From Bactericera cockerelli (taxonomy: Eukaryota > Arthropoda > Insecta > Hemiptera > Triozidae): a DNA stretch of 64,000 bases. The position numbers and the translations under genes are program-made. A model generated the notes under the pieces. The model ran no database searches, was not told the DNA's origin, and saw nothing but the letters and a program-made list of their open reading frames with translations. Below are positions 13,401 to 21,903 of the stretch, one piece after another. The DNA lies in contig CM044957.1 of the NCBI GenBank assembly GCA_024516035.1, positions 46,978,300 through 47,042,299 on the forward strand, written 5' to 3'. How positions within the stretch are numbered: the stretch's first letter is position 1; the number at the start of each line of letters is the position of its first letter.

Positions 13401-15543
13401 TTAGGGCTATCAAAGTCCCATTATTCCAGCAGTAAGCCCAAGACATTATTATTATGTGGTAAAAATCCCAAATGGAAGGATAACTTGTCATGTCCCGGCT
13501 GGGTTTCGAACCCACGAACTCCGGAATCTTTGGATTCACAGAGTGCCGCCTTTACCACTAAGCTACCGGGAATAATGCTTTCGTGAAATGACCATGTAAA
13601 TGACAACAACCGAAGTCAATAACCCCCGCCCTTTAGTTAGGACATAATTATATTATATAATTATATATTTATTTATTTTTTCTTTATTTTTTTCTTCTCT
13701 TATATTGTATATTAATTTGTAATTATCTGTGTTGTATACAATAATATATGTCCAATTAATAAAGTGTAAATAAATAAATGTGCTGCTGCTGATTGCTGAT
13801 TTTTTCTTTGTGTTATTATGTCACAATTTTTAGTGGTTAGCGCAGAATCATAGGACTTTACCACTTTAATTTACAATATCTTGTATTATTTTTTTTGCCT
13901 AAGATTCTGCCACTTGTCGCTGCTTCACATTAAAGCAGCTACTCATTTTTCCTCACGAGGTATGAGTGGACCCCGAACATCCAAGTACAGAGCAGAAAAA
14001 ATCCTCCCCCGCTGGGAATCGAACCCAGGTCACCATGTGTGCAATGCCTAGCGCGCTAACTCGCTCTGCCACAGTGACTACTAAAAATATAAATAAGTGA
14101 CTACTAAAAAAATAAATAAATGTAATTGAAAGCAACGTTAAAATCCCAATTTATAATAACGCTGCTTTCAGTTTGGTTGTGATCGCACCAGCACTGTGTG
14201 CGGCGTGGACGGCAACACGTACACGTCAGAGTGTGCGGCGATGGCCGCTTTCGTCAGCGTGGACTATCGGGGTACCTGTGCCGCGCTGGGGTACATTGGC
14301 CACAGGGCAGAGGTGCAGTGTCGCGGTGAAGCCATCCAGTGTCCGCCTCTGACAGCGGCCCACTGCGTCGGAGTTACCCCGCCCGGAGCATGTTGCCCCA
14401 TTTGTGCGGGAGCTGTGCGAGTCCTCTACAGGTGAGTAATATTTTTTTTAATTTAATTTATTTATTTATTTATTAAAGTGTATACAACAAAACAGTTGGA
14501 ATTCAACCTATAACATTGTGGCACAAACTATAGAGAATAATAATATATCGCCTTATTTATACTGCCCGATTAAGACGATTAAAGTCCCATTATTCCAGCA
14601 GTAAGCCCAAGACATAGTATTATGTGGTAAAAATGCCAAATGGGAGGATAACTTGTCATGTCCCGGCTGGGTTTCGAGTAAACTTTGTGATTGTCCTCCT
14701 AGGAGGGCGTTGAGTAAAATTGAAAAAACGGGCTAGTCATATCCATTTAAAATGTCCCTTTCCTCTTCATTAGCTAACTGAATCAAAAAAAAAAATATAA
14801 ATATTTCTTAGACAACTGTTTGGTTTGGTTTGGTTTAAGTGTTTCATGAGTGACCTATTTGATATCAGTTTCTTTCTGGCCTATTTCGTTCTGGGGAAAG
14901 TCTATAAATAATTTTATTAATGTAGGCCGGTTGGCTGGCGCTACTTGACGAGTGCTCGGCTCCCGGCGAGCTTGATAAAGAGTACTAACCAGGGCCAGGG
15001 TCTTAGTTTACTCACCTAAGAGGATATAAGACCAGGGCATAAATGTAAATACTTACTGATATGTTGATTATTTTAAATATTGTTACTTTCTGGGGAATTA
15101 TTTTCAAGTATTGTCAGTTCATCCATTGTTCAATGGTTTGGTTTATCATTTCCAGTCGCAAGCAGGTGGACCGAGCGCTGTACGCACTACCGGGCGACAC
15201 GCTGTCTCCTCTCTCCGTACATGCTGTCGTGAGAGCACTGCAGCGACTGGTGCAAGTGGCGGAATGTGCGACACGCGGCCACCTCACGCTCGAACTCGAC
15301 CTGCTAATCCTGCTCGTTCCTACCGGGAGCAACCCGTCTCCAATGCAACTGGAAGCGTGTGTTCGCGAGGCGGAAAAAGTCGCCACGCTCATTTCCAATT
15401 CTAGTCCACGCATCGTGAGTGAGCTCAGTCTGAGCCCGCTCATTGCAGCGCATGTGGTGCATGTGCAGATCGAGAGTAGTGCAGCCCGCCTGTCTCTCGG
15501 CTGCGTGTCTTTAGTTTTCATAGTGGTCATTTTTATAAGGTGA
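471..15543 (+). CDS. RECK: RECK, reversion-inducing cysteine-rich protein with Kazal motifs (5' end outside window)
   Basis: Exons: 471-634, 1925-2120, 3086-3219, 6696-6951, 8285-8561, 9740-10026, 11149-11334, 11747-11942, 12601-12883, 14172-14431, 15156-15543 (TGA). All have AG/GT borders and the phases join to 874 whole codons after a split first codon. Vertebrate RECK is about 970 residues, so roughly the first 80-100 residues, with the signal peptide, lie upstream. Domains in order: CC-type cysteine-knot repeats (RTCCHQ, DECCGN, VHCCDK, LHCCYK) in exons 1-4; a Frizzled-like cysteine-rich region with FNNRPTSLFRSCN in exons 5-6; a CKLGEVSQY segment; Kazal-like motifs around VCGRNGVTYPNSC, VCDIEGVQYNNLC and VCGVDGNTYTSEC; and a hydrophobic C-terminus (LGCVSLVFIVVIFIR) expected to be replaced by a GPI anchor. 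Family knowledge: RECK is a membrane-anchored metalloprotease inhibitor and, in vertebrates, a Wnt7 co-receptor with GPR124. Exon 4 has duplicated acceptor and donor sequences. The first acceptor (ttgatttcacag) has a weak pyrimidine tract, so that border is least certain. Confidence 0.94.
1310..1420 (-). repeat. Decayed LT-family copy
   Basis: The sequence aactctttattgacaagaac...gggcgtaattattgcctgag...aatctctgcca follows the family with many substitutions. Confidence 0.4.
2430..2582 (-). repeat. LT-family copy
   Basis: The sequence cctaactaaagggtttttgc...atggcaatctcttccaccca is the minus-strand form of the family 5' portion, preceded by its A-rich tail. Confidence 0.5.
2745..3030 (+). repeat. 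Cluster of small dispersed repeats before RECK exon 3086-3219
   Basis: The cluster has two 'acctcagtagcttggcctataag' type fragments related to SINE group E (2748-2775 and 2893-2920). It also has one copy of a unit (gtaatacatctgtggtgctaa... gtgtaagatagggaaaac) that recurs in tandem at 56640-56945. Confidence 0.45.
3400..3625 (-). mobile_element. SINE group F (tRNA-headed, shared body)
   Basis: The body reads tcctgatttgaagtagtcgggacggggg, then cctccattcgctgggaatcg, ctacccacatcacccagcct and gggccggaaatgcc. The same order is seen at 49455-49706, where a tRNA-like head is preserved. Confidence 0.55.
3715..4258. repeat. 543-bp near-perfect inverted repeat (hairpin)
   Basis: Left arm 3715-3961 (starting ATCCCCCCAAAAACACC) is matched by right arm 4012-4258 in reverse complement, with a 50-bp loop. 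It lies in the RECK intron between exons ending at 3219 and starting at 6696. The arms agree over about 247 bp with no mismatch noticed by eye. Termini plus a short loop resemble a long-TIR MITE or foldback element; the target duplication is not clear. Confidence 0.9.
4583..4790 (+). repeat. Minisatellite, ~54-bp unit
   Basis: Four to five units contain agaaggc(c/a)atgcct, tagtagggttagg and aatacata, for example at 4627, 4675, 4716 and 4760. Confidence 0.75.
4930..5075 (-). mobile_element. SINE group A (tRNA-derived), diverged
   Basis: Minus-strand copy: cctcacgaggtatgagtg, ccccggacat, then the reverse of the B box (gggatcgaacccaagtcat) and of the A-box region (ctacccacttggcc). Confidence 0.6.
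5300..5405 (-). mobile_element. tRNA-like SINE head, diverged
   Basis: gtcctcgccaggattcgaac and ggtcgagcatgctaccaat are the reversed B-box and anticodon-side parts of a tRNA-like head. Confidence 0.4.
6148..6710 (+). repeat. Triplicated acceptor region of RECK exon 6696-6951
   Basis: An ~85-bp unit (accttataaagagtaata, gctactgaggtcggtatcct, gttctataatttgtcc, ttattattatcacag) occurs at about 6148-6231, 6525-6611 and 6612-6710. The third is the real acceptor. The second also carries 11 exon bases (GAGAAGCTGTG). A group A SINE (6232 onward) separates copies 1 and 2. Confidence 0.85.
6232..6515 (+). mobile_element. SINE group A (tRNA-derived)
   Basis: The tRNA-like head has an A-box region (gtggccgagtgagttagcgc) and a B box (ctgggttcgatccccag). 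It is followed by the group body (gttcggggtacactcatacc, tcgtgaggaaaaatgagtag) and a body end with a TTATTATTATTT tail. Confidence 0.8.
6940..7185 (+). repeat. 18-bp tandem array carrying a repeated 5' splice site
   Basis: The unit is GCTTGAGTGAAGGTAAGT: the last 12 bases of RECK exon 6696-6951 (the exon ends at the G of position 6951) followed by the intron start GTAAGT. About 13 units follow with small variants (gcatgagttaag, gcttgagggaag, gcaagt). The first unit is the real exon end and donor. Confidence 0.9.
7215..7445 (+). mobile_element. SINE group D (tRNA-derived)
   Basis: Head: agtcaagtggttaacgcgct, ggtctggtaatcc, and B box ttggtttgaatcccaccc. Body: gacactgagagttaggtggt, agcattaaccttgcctggtg, ending in ttattattatta. 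The same order recurs at 29645 and 40535. Confidence 0.75.
7600..8075. other. Intron sequence with a dispersed AT-rich repeat
   Basis: 7640-7760 contains a repeat (acttccgagaaattttcaat, aaatcggggtattgtgttcg) that also occurs at 12058, 12500 and 32455. The rest is AT-rich with nothing recognisable. Confidence 0.4.
8078..8258 (+). repeat. Dispersed repeat shared with a WDR44 intron
   Basis: tagttgatggcatggaaaat, tgatgagagcaaataagctc and gaaacagctgtccaggtatg are nearly identical to 51590-51755. The class is unknown. It ends about 25 bp before the acceptor of RECK exon 8285-8561. Confidence 0.65.
8610..8900 (-). mobile_element. SINE group B (tRNA-derived)
   Basis: Minus-strand copy: body (tgtggtctgtgttgtagcct, ctgatgggcgaaaagagaca, gctgggtcaacacgagcgca), then the reversed B box (ggggaatcgaacccgggacc). 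The same family is at 29240 and 39672. Confidence 0.8.
9290..9692 (-). repeat. LT-family copy split by a mini-Helitron
   Basis: The tail part (tttattaataggacatatta, acaacacaaataa) is before the insert, and ttacaaataaaaatac...cctaactaaagggcggggtt...aatctcttccacccaaccct after. The uninterrupted order is seen at 48200-48360. Confidence 0.7.
9355..9577 (+). mobile_element. Mini-Helitron-like element, 223 bp
   Basis: It begins TCTATACTTATAAAAG and ends with the hairpin GCCCGCAAAGCGGGC followed by GACAGCCCACTAG. It is flanked by A and T, with no target duplication. This is the classic Helitron arrangement (5' TC, 3' hairpin, CTAG). Confidence 0.7.
10432..10466 (+). repeat. Poly(T) run in a RECK intron
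   Basis: A ~30-base homopolymer T tract. Other long homopolymers are at 5828-5867, 23459-23486, 45838-45865, 46321-46355, 59671-59697 and 63965-63990. Confidence 0.8.
10620..10800 (-). mobile_element. SINE group F body, diverged
   Basis: The sequence atttccagccctacccaggc, tgagtaaggttaatgtggat and cgattcccagtgattagagg is the plus-orientation body shared by groups F and G. Confidence 0.4.
11044..11137 (+). repeat. 17-bp tandem repeat (ATTGTGTTATGTATAAA) x 5-6
   Basis: Direct repeats end about 10 bp before the acceptor of RECK exon 11149-11334. Confidence 0.85.
11475..11640 (-). mobile_element. SINE group C (tRNA-derived)
   Basis: Minus strand: attattccagcagtaggtaa, gtcccggctgggtttcgaac (reversed B box) and accactgagctaccggtaca (reversed A-box region). 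Confidence 0.7.
12058..12140 (+). repeat. Dispersed AT-rich repeat with palindrome
   Basis: cttccgagaaatttctaata/ttagaaatcggaagtattgt includes the palindrome TTTCTAATATTAGAAA. Copies lie at 12500 and 32455, and a diverged one at 7645. Confidence 0.55.
12985..13187 (-). repeat. LT-family copy, long
   Basis: tttattagtagaacatacga...tgtcctaactaaagggcggg...ttattgcctatggcaatctc...ttccacccaaccctt. One of the best preserved copies. Confidence 0.65.
13390..13572 (-). mobile_element. SINE group C (tRNA-derived)
   Basis: ccattattccagcagtaagc, catgtcccggctgggtttcg and taccactaagctaccgggaa match the plus-strand copy at 45439-45640 in reverse. Confidence 0.75.
13622..13785 (+). repeat. LT-family copy
   Basis: cccccgccctttagttagga...taaagtgtaaataaataaat with an AATAAAG-like signal near the end. 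Confidence 0.6.
13795..14088 (-). mobile_element. SINE group A
   Basis: The reversed head (gggaatcgaacccaggtcac, gcgcgctaactcgctctgcc) and adjoining body from ~13943 to 14085 appear identical to 28733-28875, while the distal bodies differ. Confidence 0.8.
14535..14682 (-). mobile_element. SINE group C, head truncated
   Basis: The copy starts with the group tail (cgccttatttatactgcccg, cattattccagcagtaagcc) and stops at gtcccggctgggtttcgag, inside the B box. Confidence 0.6.
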
Positions 15544-15829
15544 CATTTCCTCGGGCTTTCAGTATAAATATAATTTCAAGTATTTTTTTTCTTTTCCTTT
15601 AAGCGCTTAACCCTTGTCGACAGACAGGTCGTTCGCGTCGATTCCCTAATTTTAAATCATGTTGTAGAGTTTAAGAGCTCTCAGGTATTGGAGCATAGAA
15701 TCGACGCTCTCGGTACTGTCTGTCAATGCCGGGGAGCAGGGAGAGAGGCGCGGATGTTGGTGTGTAAATCTCAAGTATTGAGTCGTAAAAACCACAATAC
15801 TTTCTACATTCGGGGCTGGATAAACACCT

Positions 15830-16045
15830 CGCAGCCAGCGTTGCGCGTCGAGGGCGCGTTGAATACACCGGTTTTCGTAGGATCACCGAAGTGAAGTAAC
15901 GTCCAGCGAGATGAAGATTTCGTGATGAAGGCTGGGTGATGTTAATGTGGGTAGAGGGTTTGTGAGTTTCCTGTGAATGAAAAACCCCGTCGTTTTATGA
16001 CCATGCAGTTGAAAGTGATGTTGAACACTAAGTAAAAAAAAAAAT
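15830..16045 (+). mobile_element. SINE group G (5S rRNA-derived)
   Basis: The head resembles 5S rRNA: gttgaatacaccggttttcg, ggatcaccgaagtgaagtaa, cgtccagcgagatgaag. The body is ggctgggtgatgttaatgtg and tttgtgagtttcctgtgaat. It overlaps the probable RECK 3'UTR. Confidence 0.65.
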
Positions 16046-16334
16046 ACTTCCCGCGAGACCCGTGGAAATTTCACAGGATGAAGACACTTTGGTGTATCCA
16101 GCTCTGAACTTAGGGGAGGAGGTTACATGCAATGTAAATATAGCTCATGTATGTTTGTAATTATGTAGATAGGTATGTAATTTACATTGTATATCTTTAT
16201 ACATAGTGTAATTATTGTGTCTGTTAAAATGTAAATGTACTTGCTAGTCATACAGTGCTATTTATTAATTTCGTCTTCATGCTTTCAATATATATTATGC
16301 TGCTTTCTTTAACAAAGATATGTACCGTGTGTGT

Positions 16335-16775
16335 ATATGATTTCATTGTGTTATTATGTTACAACTGCAGTGGGTAGCTCCAGCTTTACGAAACTCCAAA
16401 CTTTATATTTTTCTAAGTTAATTTTATCATTTTTCTATTTATCATCCATATATCTTCTCGTGATGCCACCACTGGTTGCTACCCATACATTTTGCTACTC
16501 ATTTTTACTCACGAGGTAAATAAACTATTGTGATGTCCATTTTTTACCAAATTATGTCGAGTCTCAATAACTCACATTTCTTTTTTAATTTTAAAAAGGT
16601 AAGTGTGCCCCGGAACCTTTTTCGCATTACTTCAGGACACTTTACCTTTACATCCATACCATTCCGAAAACAAAAAAATTCGGTCAGAAATTTCCGCTCC
16701 TGCCGGGAGTCGAACCCGCAACCTCCGGGTCAGTAACCAATGCTCTTAACCACTGATCCACGGAGGTCGGCAACT
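16335..16775 (-). mobile_element. SINE group A, interrupted
   Basis: Body parts (gccaccactggttgctaccc, tttttactcacgaggta) at 16460-16516 are separated by about 85 bp from the continuation (aggtaagtgtgccccgg) and the reversed tRNA head (gggagtcgaacccgcaacct). Confidence 0.6.
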
Positions 16776-16879
16776 CAGATTTCTAGAGCATAATCTATTA
16801 CTCATAAGGGGATTTAGACCGAACAAGAGAAATGAGTGAACATTATTTCATAAGTCTACAATGAAAAAATAAAAATCAC

Positions 16880-17330
16880 CACCAGAAGCTCAAAGAGAAT
16901 TTTAAAAATACAATATTGTTGCTTTTCTCTCAATATTAATCTCAGGTCTATTTTTTTTTCGAAAAAATTAACTACTGGAGGGTAATTAGAGGAATGCAAG
17001 ACTCCTGTTTTATCTCTCAATATTAATCTCTAGTCTATTTTTTTTTCTAACTCCCAAAATATTAACTAATGGAGGGCACAATTAGAGGAACGCAAGACTG
17101 CTATGTTTTTTAAGTTTACATTTTTCTTTCCATGAGTTTCAAAGTTTTCCTTAAATTCTTTTATTGATTGTAAATCCTTAATCTGTTTTCTTATAAAAAT
17201 AAAAAAATCATTTGAAAATGTTATAGACAACAGAAGTTACAACACTTTGTAGCCGCGTGGAAATACACGGCGTTAAGGGAAAAAAACATCTTGTGCTCCT
17301 CTAATTGTGCCCTCCAGTGTACTAAGGGAG
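16880..17330 (+). repeat. Local ~100-bp duplication plus an inverted fragment
   Basis: ctcaatattaatctcaggtc...gaggaatgcaagactcctgt is repeated at ~17013 (ctctagtc...gaggaacgcaagactgc). Part of it (gctcctctaattgtgccctc) recurs inverted at 17294. Confidence 0.65.
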
Positions 17331-17439
17331 CTATACATATATCTACGATAAGACTGTGAAACAGTATCAAGGAAGGGGAAAATAAAAGTGACAAAGTCAT
17401 CATCATATTGATTATTACACACATAAACATAATTTGTAT

Positions 17440-18388
17440 TTAATAATATTGTAATTTGTTAATAACAAAAAAAATCCAAAATTAAAAGATAATACTATGG
17501 TAAAAATACAAATACAAAGAACACTAATTTTCATAGTAAATAAGTTTTAAAAAATTGTAAATTTAAAATACGCATATAAAATAAGGAACAAAACATTAAG
17601 TAGTTAATCAGATATTCCTTTTAATGTTGATCATGTTTGTGAACGGTATAGGTAATGGTTGGGTTTCCAGGGGTTCTGTGTATTGAGGGTACATAGTTTT
17701 ACACTCAGACAATATGTCATACATACCAAGCAGCCCTTTCTGGTTGCCAAACAGTGAGTGACACAAAGGTACAATGCAGCAAGTGAACCATTCTGTGATG
17801 ACTAGAAACATTATTTCTTGCTACAATAGAGCTTTGATCGTTGGTAGACAGCATGCTGTAATAAGGTTACCATTATGTAAACGCGAAGATTTAGAGCTTG
17901 CCATAGGCAATAAAATTTACGCGAGTTTTCTTCTTCTTAAGTATAAAATATATTGTTTGTTCTATCAGAAGTAATCACTTGGTTTTGTTCTAAAATCACT
18001 AAGAAAGATCAAAGATCTGATAGTATCTCTAAAGATGGGACAATGGGTCATTTGCTAACAAAGTTTATTATAATAGATGAGTTTGTTCAATACGAGCATG
18101 ATTCTACCCATTCAGACTGCAGTCCTGGGACTAATCAGAGACAATCCCTGAAACCCTGGATCTACACCTAGACTAAAAATAAATGGTAAAAAATCATCAA
18201 ATGAACTAATGCTATATACAGAAGCATAACATAGATAAAATTAAGGTTAAACACTAAAGTATGACGAGAACTGAGATTTTCTTGTAGATATCTTGGATTA
18301 TAGTTCCCGTTATGTCTTTTCTAGGTAACTCGGTGCATTTTGATTCAAATAGCATCATGAATGAGGTGTTTCACATGGTAACAGTGAT
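17440..18388. other. AT-rich spacer between RECK and Swip-1
   Basis: Apart from the open frame at 17608-17811, nothing is recognised. Part of it is presumably the Swip-1 3'UTR. Confidence 0.4.
17608..17811 (-). other. Unassigned open frame, possible terminal exon or gene relic
   Basis: A 67-codon frame on the minus strand reads LCHSLFGNQKGLLGMYDILS...TQPLPIPFTNMINIK and ends in TGA. Its composition looks like real protein, not repeat translation, and possible acceptors (tttctag, tcatcacag) precede it. I cannot place it in a family. It lies downstream of the Swip-1 stop on the same strand, so it could be in the Swip-1 3'UTR, the last exon of an unseen transcript, or a transposon remnant. Confidence 0.22.
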
Positions 18389-20914
18389 TCATACTCCATT
18401 TTGAAACAGAGCCGCCTTCTCTTTGAAAGCCATCTGTCTCTTTGTCTTTTTCTCCTCTTCTCTCTTTCTCTCCTCTTGTTCCTCTCGAATTTCGTGTTCA
18501 AATTTGCTTCCCTTGTTGAGAACCCGAATCTGAAATAAAAGTAAAAACAATTTGATAAATATTTAATAATAATAAGCTTTTGTTTGCATGTATGTCTGTT
18601 TGTTTGTCTGTCTGTTTCGCGATAACTCTACCGGATTCTTCAAAATTGTTGAAATTTGGTGTACATGTTCATTGGAGTCCTAAAATTTTATCTATATTTT
18701 TTGAGCTGATTTGGGCCACATGGGGCCGTTTTCGTAAAAAATAAAAATGTTTTTTCTAAATTTATTGAATACAGCAATGCTTTTGAAATTTTGTAGACAT
18801 TAAAAAAAAAACATTTGGTTTAAATAGTGAAATTTTGGGGTCGTGAAAGCTAAGAAGGCCGAACTGTGGTTAAATTTCGAAAAAGGGCCAAAAATGAGGG
18901 GTTTATATTTTATAATTAAAACCTATTGAGTGGGGTATTGAATGAAAGGTCTTGATGTCCTCATGCTTGATTGAACATTAATTATAATGTGATAGTTGAA
19001 TCTGTGTGAGGTTCACAGAACTACTAGTTATTATTATTATGAATAAATTTCTTTTATTTTTCTTCATAACTTATACCAGGGGATAATTAGCACCAACATC
19101 AGTAGCATGATTGATAAGGTGACTTGTTACCTGGAGGTTGGTGGTTTAAGTCCCAGTTTCAGCATAGATTTAGTCAAGCAAGTTTGAGTAGTTGTGTTAT
19201 CACAAAAGTGATTAACACAAATATGATAACTTTAACTTTTTAAAACTTCAAACACTTACTTTAGCTTCAAAAAAGTCCTTGGCACCTCCCACACCAACTT
19301 CTTCCACATTGATCTCTGTCAGCTTTGCAAGTTTACCAAGTCCACTCTCTTCCAGCAGTTCTCCTGCATTGGCTTTCCTAAATATCAGCAGGAACTGAAA
19401 GGTCAACATCAAATTTACTATTAAGATAAATGTATTATTTTTATATATATTACAGAGTGGGATAAGACAGAGTTAAAGAAGAAGAAGATATTACAGATAA
19501 AACTTTCATCAAACTTTACACCACTAGAAATTGTGCCCACTGTTTCTTTGCTGGTATGACAAGAGAATTTTTTTGGGTGAAAAAGTGAAATTTCCCAAAC
19601 CTTTTTGAGGTTGACAGATGCCAACCTCAAAAAGGTTTGGGAAAAGGCAAAAAGATAGAAGGAGTAGACCATTTCATGTAAAAATAAATCAGGTGTGATA
19701 GAAATGTAATTAATCTTAATTTTGAGTATCTGAAGATATTTGAAGTAAAGTGTTCATTTTTGAAGGTAAACACATGCTCAAATTTCACCAAAGTTCACAT
19801 AGAAGGTGATCAAAGCTAACCAAGCACCATCTTTTTCTCAAGAAGCTTGAGCTAAGAACTTTAACAAAAAAATAGTATCTCTTACTTCTCTGAAACTGAT
19901 TTTGTTGTCATTGTCCTCATCAACTTCCTTGATCATGGCTTTAAGTCCAAGGTGTGTTTGTGGAGCTCCCAATTTCTCCATCATTCGCTTCAGCTCTTCC
20001 AAGTCAAGGAAACCATCTCGTCCCTCATCATACCTAAATAAACAAAGCAATGCAATTCCTTAGTCAAGATTTTTCAAGTTATCTTTCTTTGTTGTTAATT
20101 TGAGTAAAATGATGTACAAATCTCCGTGTGATTCCTGAGATTCAGACTCTTTTGAAGACAAATAATAACCAGTATAAAAGAACTTCAAAAACCAGTTCTG
20201 AGAGAAATGCTTATTAGCTGCCTTCCTGCTCACCAGAAGGTTGCCAAGATGACAAAGGGTACCAAATTGTGCAGGTATATGCAAAGATAATTTAGATGGA
20301 ATATTAATATAAGGTTGTTTTGAGCAGTTTAATATCATAGTTGAATTAAGGGAAGTTTCAAATCAGACCCCACTGAGTGTATTACCCTAGAGTAGTGTTT
20401 CTCATATCTACCTTGGAGGTTCATACATTTCACACTAAATTTAGTTTTTAACATTAATATAGGTATTTGAATGGTTGGGTTTGTCAGAACCATTTACTAG
20501 TTTGTTGTGTCAAAAAAAGTTTAAAAAAAATACTATAGTTGTGGATAAAATAAAAACACAGCTTCTCTGCATATGCACCTTACATTGAAGCATTGCATGG
20601 GGCCCCTGAGAGAGTTTTATTAAAACACCTTGGGAGATCCCTGATTGAAACACCTTGGGAGATGGGTGTTTTTAAGCAACAGAAAATAATTACGCCCTAA
20701 ATTGTTGGAACTAAGTTAAAGGATGCAATTGCACTTACTTGTTAAATGTGTTTTCGTATTCCTTAATCTGTCTCCGTGAGAATTCATGGAATTCTGAAAA
20801 TATGCTAACATGAACTTTTTTGAACTGAGGGATAACTGGTTTGCCATCGATCAGATCCTCGTTGATTTGCTGACGACGATTTAGAATATTGCTCAATTCT
20901 GAGTCTGCTGGCAT
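18389..20914 (-). CDS. Swip-1: Swiprosin-1 / EF-hand domain protein (EFHD2 orthologue), complete
   Basis: Four exons on the minus strand: 20739-20914 (ATG at 20914), 20033-19886, 19394-19260 and 18529-18389 (TGA). They total 600 nt, giving 199 aa, with all borders GT-AG and phases consistent. EF-hand 1 loop is residues 61-72 (DEGRDGFLDLEE) and EF-hand 2 loop is 97-108 (DEDNDNKISFRE). Between them is LGAPQTHLGLK, which is nearly invariant in EFHD1/EFHD2. The C-terminal 45 residues (EEQEERKREEEKKTKRQ) form a charged coiled coil as in the family. Swiprosins bind Ca2+ and F-actin and act in lamellipodia and immune-cell signalling; the Drosophila member is Swip-1. The N-terminus is shorter than in mammals (about 240 aa), where that part is low-complexity and variable. 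The gene converges on RECK and diverges from the small gene at 21904. Confidence 0.95.
18575..19030 (+). repeat. Probable dispersed element in a Swip-1 intron
   Basis: tgtctgtttgtttgtctgtc, gcgataactctaccggattc and ttgaaatttggtgtacatgt resemble a motif seen at 32575-32850 (cgtctgtcggtctgtt, ttttgatgaaattttgtatg). This is typical of widespread insect transposon ends. The class is not resolved. Confidence 0.35.
19085..19240 (+). mobile_element. SINE group E (tRNA-like)
   Basis: catcagtagcatgattgata, ggaggttggtggtttaagtc (degenerate B box), then gtgattaacacaaatatgat. The same order is at 35930 and 50352. Confidence 0.55.
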
Positions 20915-21233
20915 TTTAAAGTTTGTCTTCAATAAGGATAGACGAGATATTTATTCAAACTAAGGGCAAATGTTACAATACGGAAACAAAGACCGTTTTA
21001 GATAGACTGGACTGATTCAGCTTTATCAGCTCGAAAGATTAGAAATTATGATAAATGGCTACGAAATATGAGTCACAAGATTTCATAACAAAAACAAAGT
21101 GATAAGTAAGTCACTGTGTGAAGGTGGCTCAATATCTATAATGGCTGCCAATCAGGTGATTCAAATCATCTGTATCAAACGCTAGTATGCATAATGAGTA
21201 GTATACAATCAGCTGTTGCCTTTTATGACCAGA

Positions 21234-21311
21234 CAAAAAGGGAATTTTTGTTGAAAATAAAAAGGGGAATTTTTGAAAAATAATATTCAGTGACGTTTTT
21301 TTAATCCTGTA
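21234..21311 (+). promoter_or_regulatory. Intergenic element A, shared with the TIMMDC1 upstream region
   Basis: A ~78-bp stretch between Swip-1 and the 21904 gene (CAAAAAGGGAATTTTTG... TTCAGTGACGTTTTTTTAA) recurs inverted at 35451-35528. It contains TGACGT, a CRE-like half palindrome. It could be a core-promoter or 5'UTR block, or simply a dispersed repeat. Confidence 0.35.
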
Positions 21312-21569
21312 GTCACCTGACTTGAATCAACAGTCGATAGGTACCTTCACACCGCCAACAGGAGGAATCGCCATTGATTGAGCGCCAAGAGAATGCTATG
21401 TTCATATTATTCAGCATCAGTGGGAAAGTTCAAATTATTTTTTCAAGATTTTCTTTTTAAAATTTGTTTACAAATTTACAAACTGCATGGCTGCTTTCAA
21501 CTGCATCACAAACCTTCTAAAGAACCATATTATTTAATTATTGTTTCCCGGGGCACATTGATTACAGTG

Positions 21570-21745
21570 TTCTCATAGCATCAGAAAAGTTAAGCAACAT
21601 CCAGTGAAGTAAAAACTTCTGAGAAGCTGGCATTCTGGCCCAACCCAGGCTGGGAGAGTTTAATGTGGGTATCAGGTTTGTGAGTTTTCTGCAAATAAAG
21701 GGTAACACCCCCTCTCAAGATGACCTAGCCGTTGAATTGCACATA
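21570..21745 (+). mobile_element. SINE group G (5S-derived), 5' truncated
   Basis: Starts inside the 5S-like head (gttaagcaacatccagtgaa) and continues into caacccaggctgggagagtt and ttgtgagttttctgcaaata. Confidence 0.5.
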
Positions 21746-21903
21746 AAACTCCAGTTAACAATAATCTTGTTTCTTGTGTTGTTAAAAGATGTCTTTTCTG
21801 TAATCATAAGCAAAGGTATGACAATTGAACCATCACCTTACTAGTTGATAAAATTATCCATGTGACCATTATATTAAATAAATTCTGCCTTTGATTTTCA
21901 AGC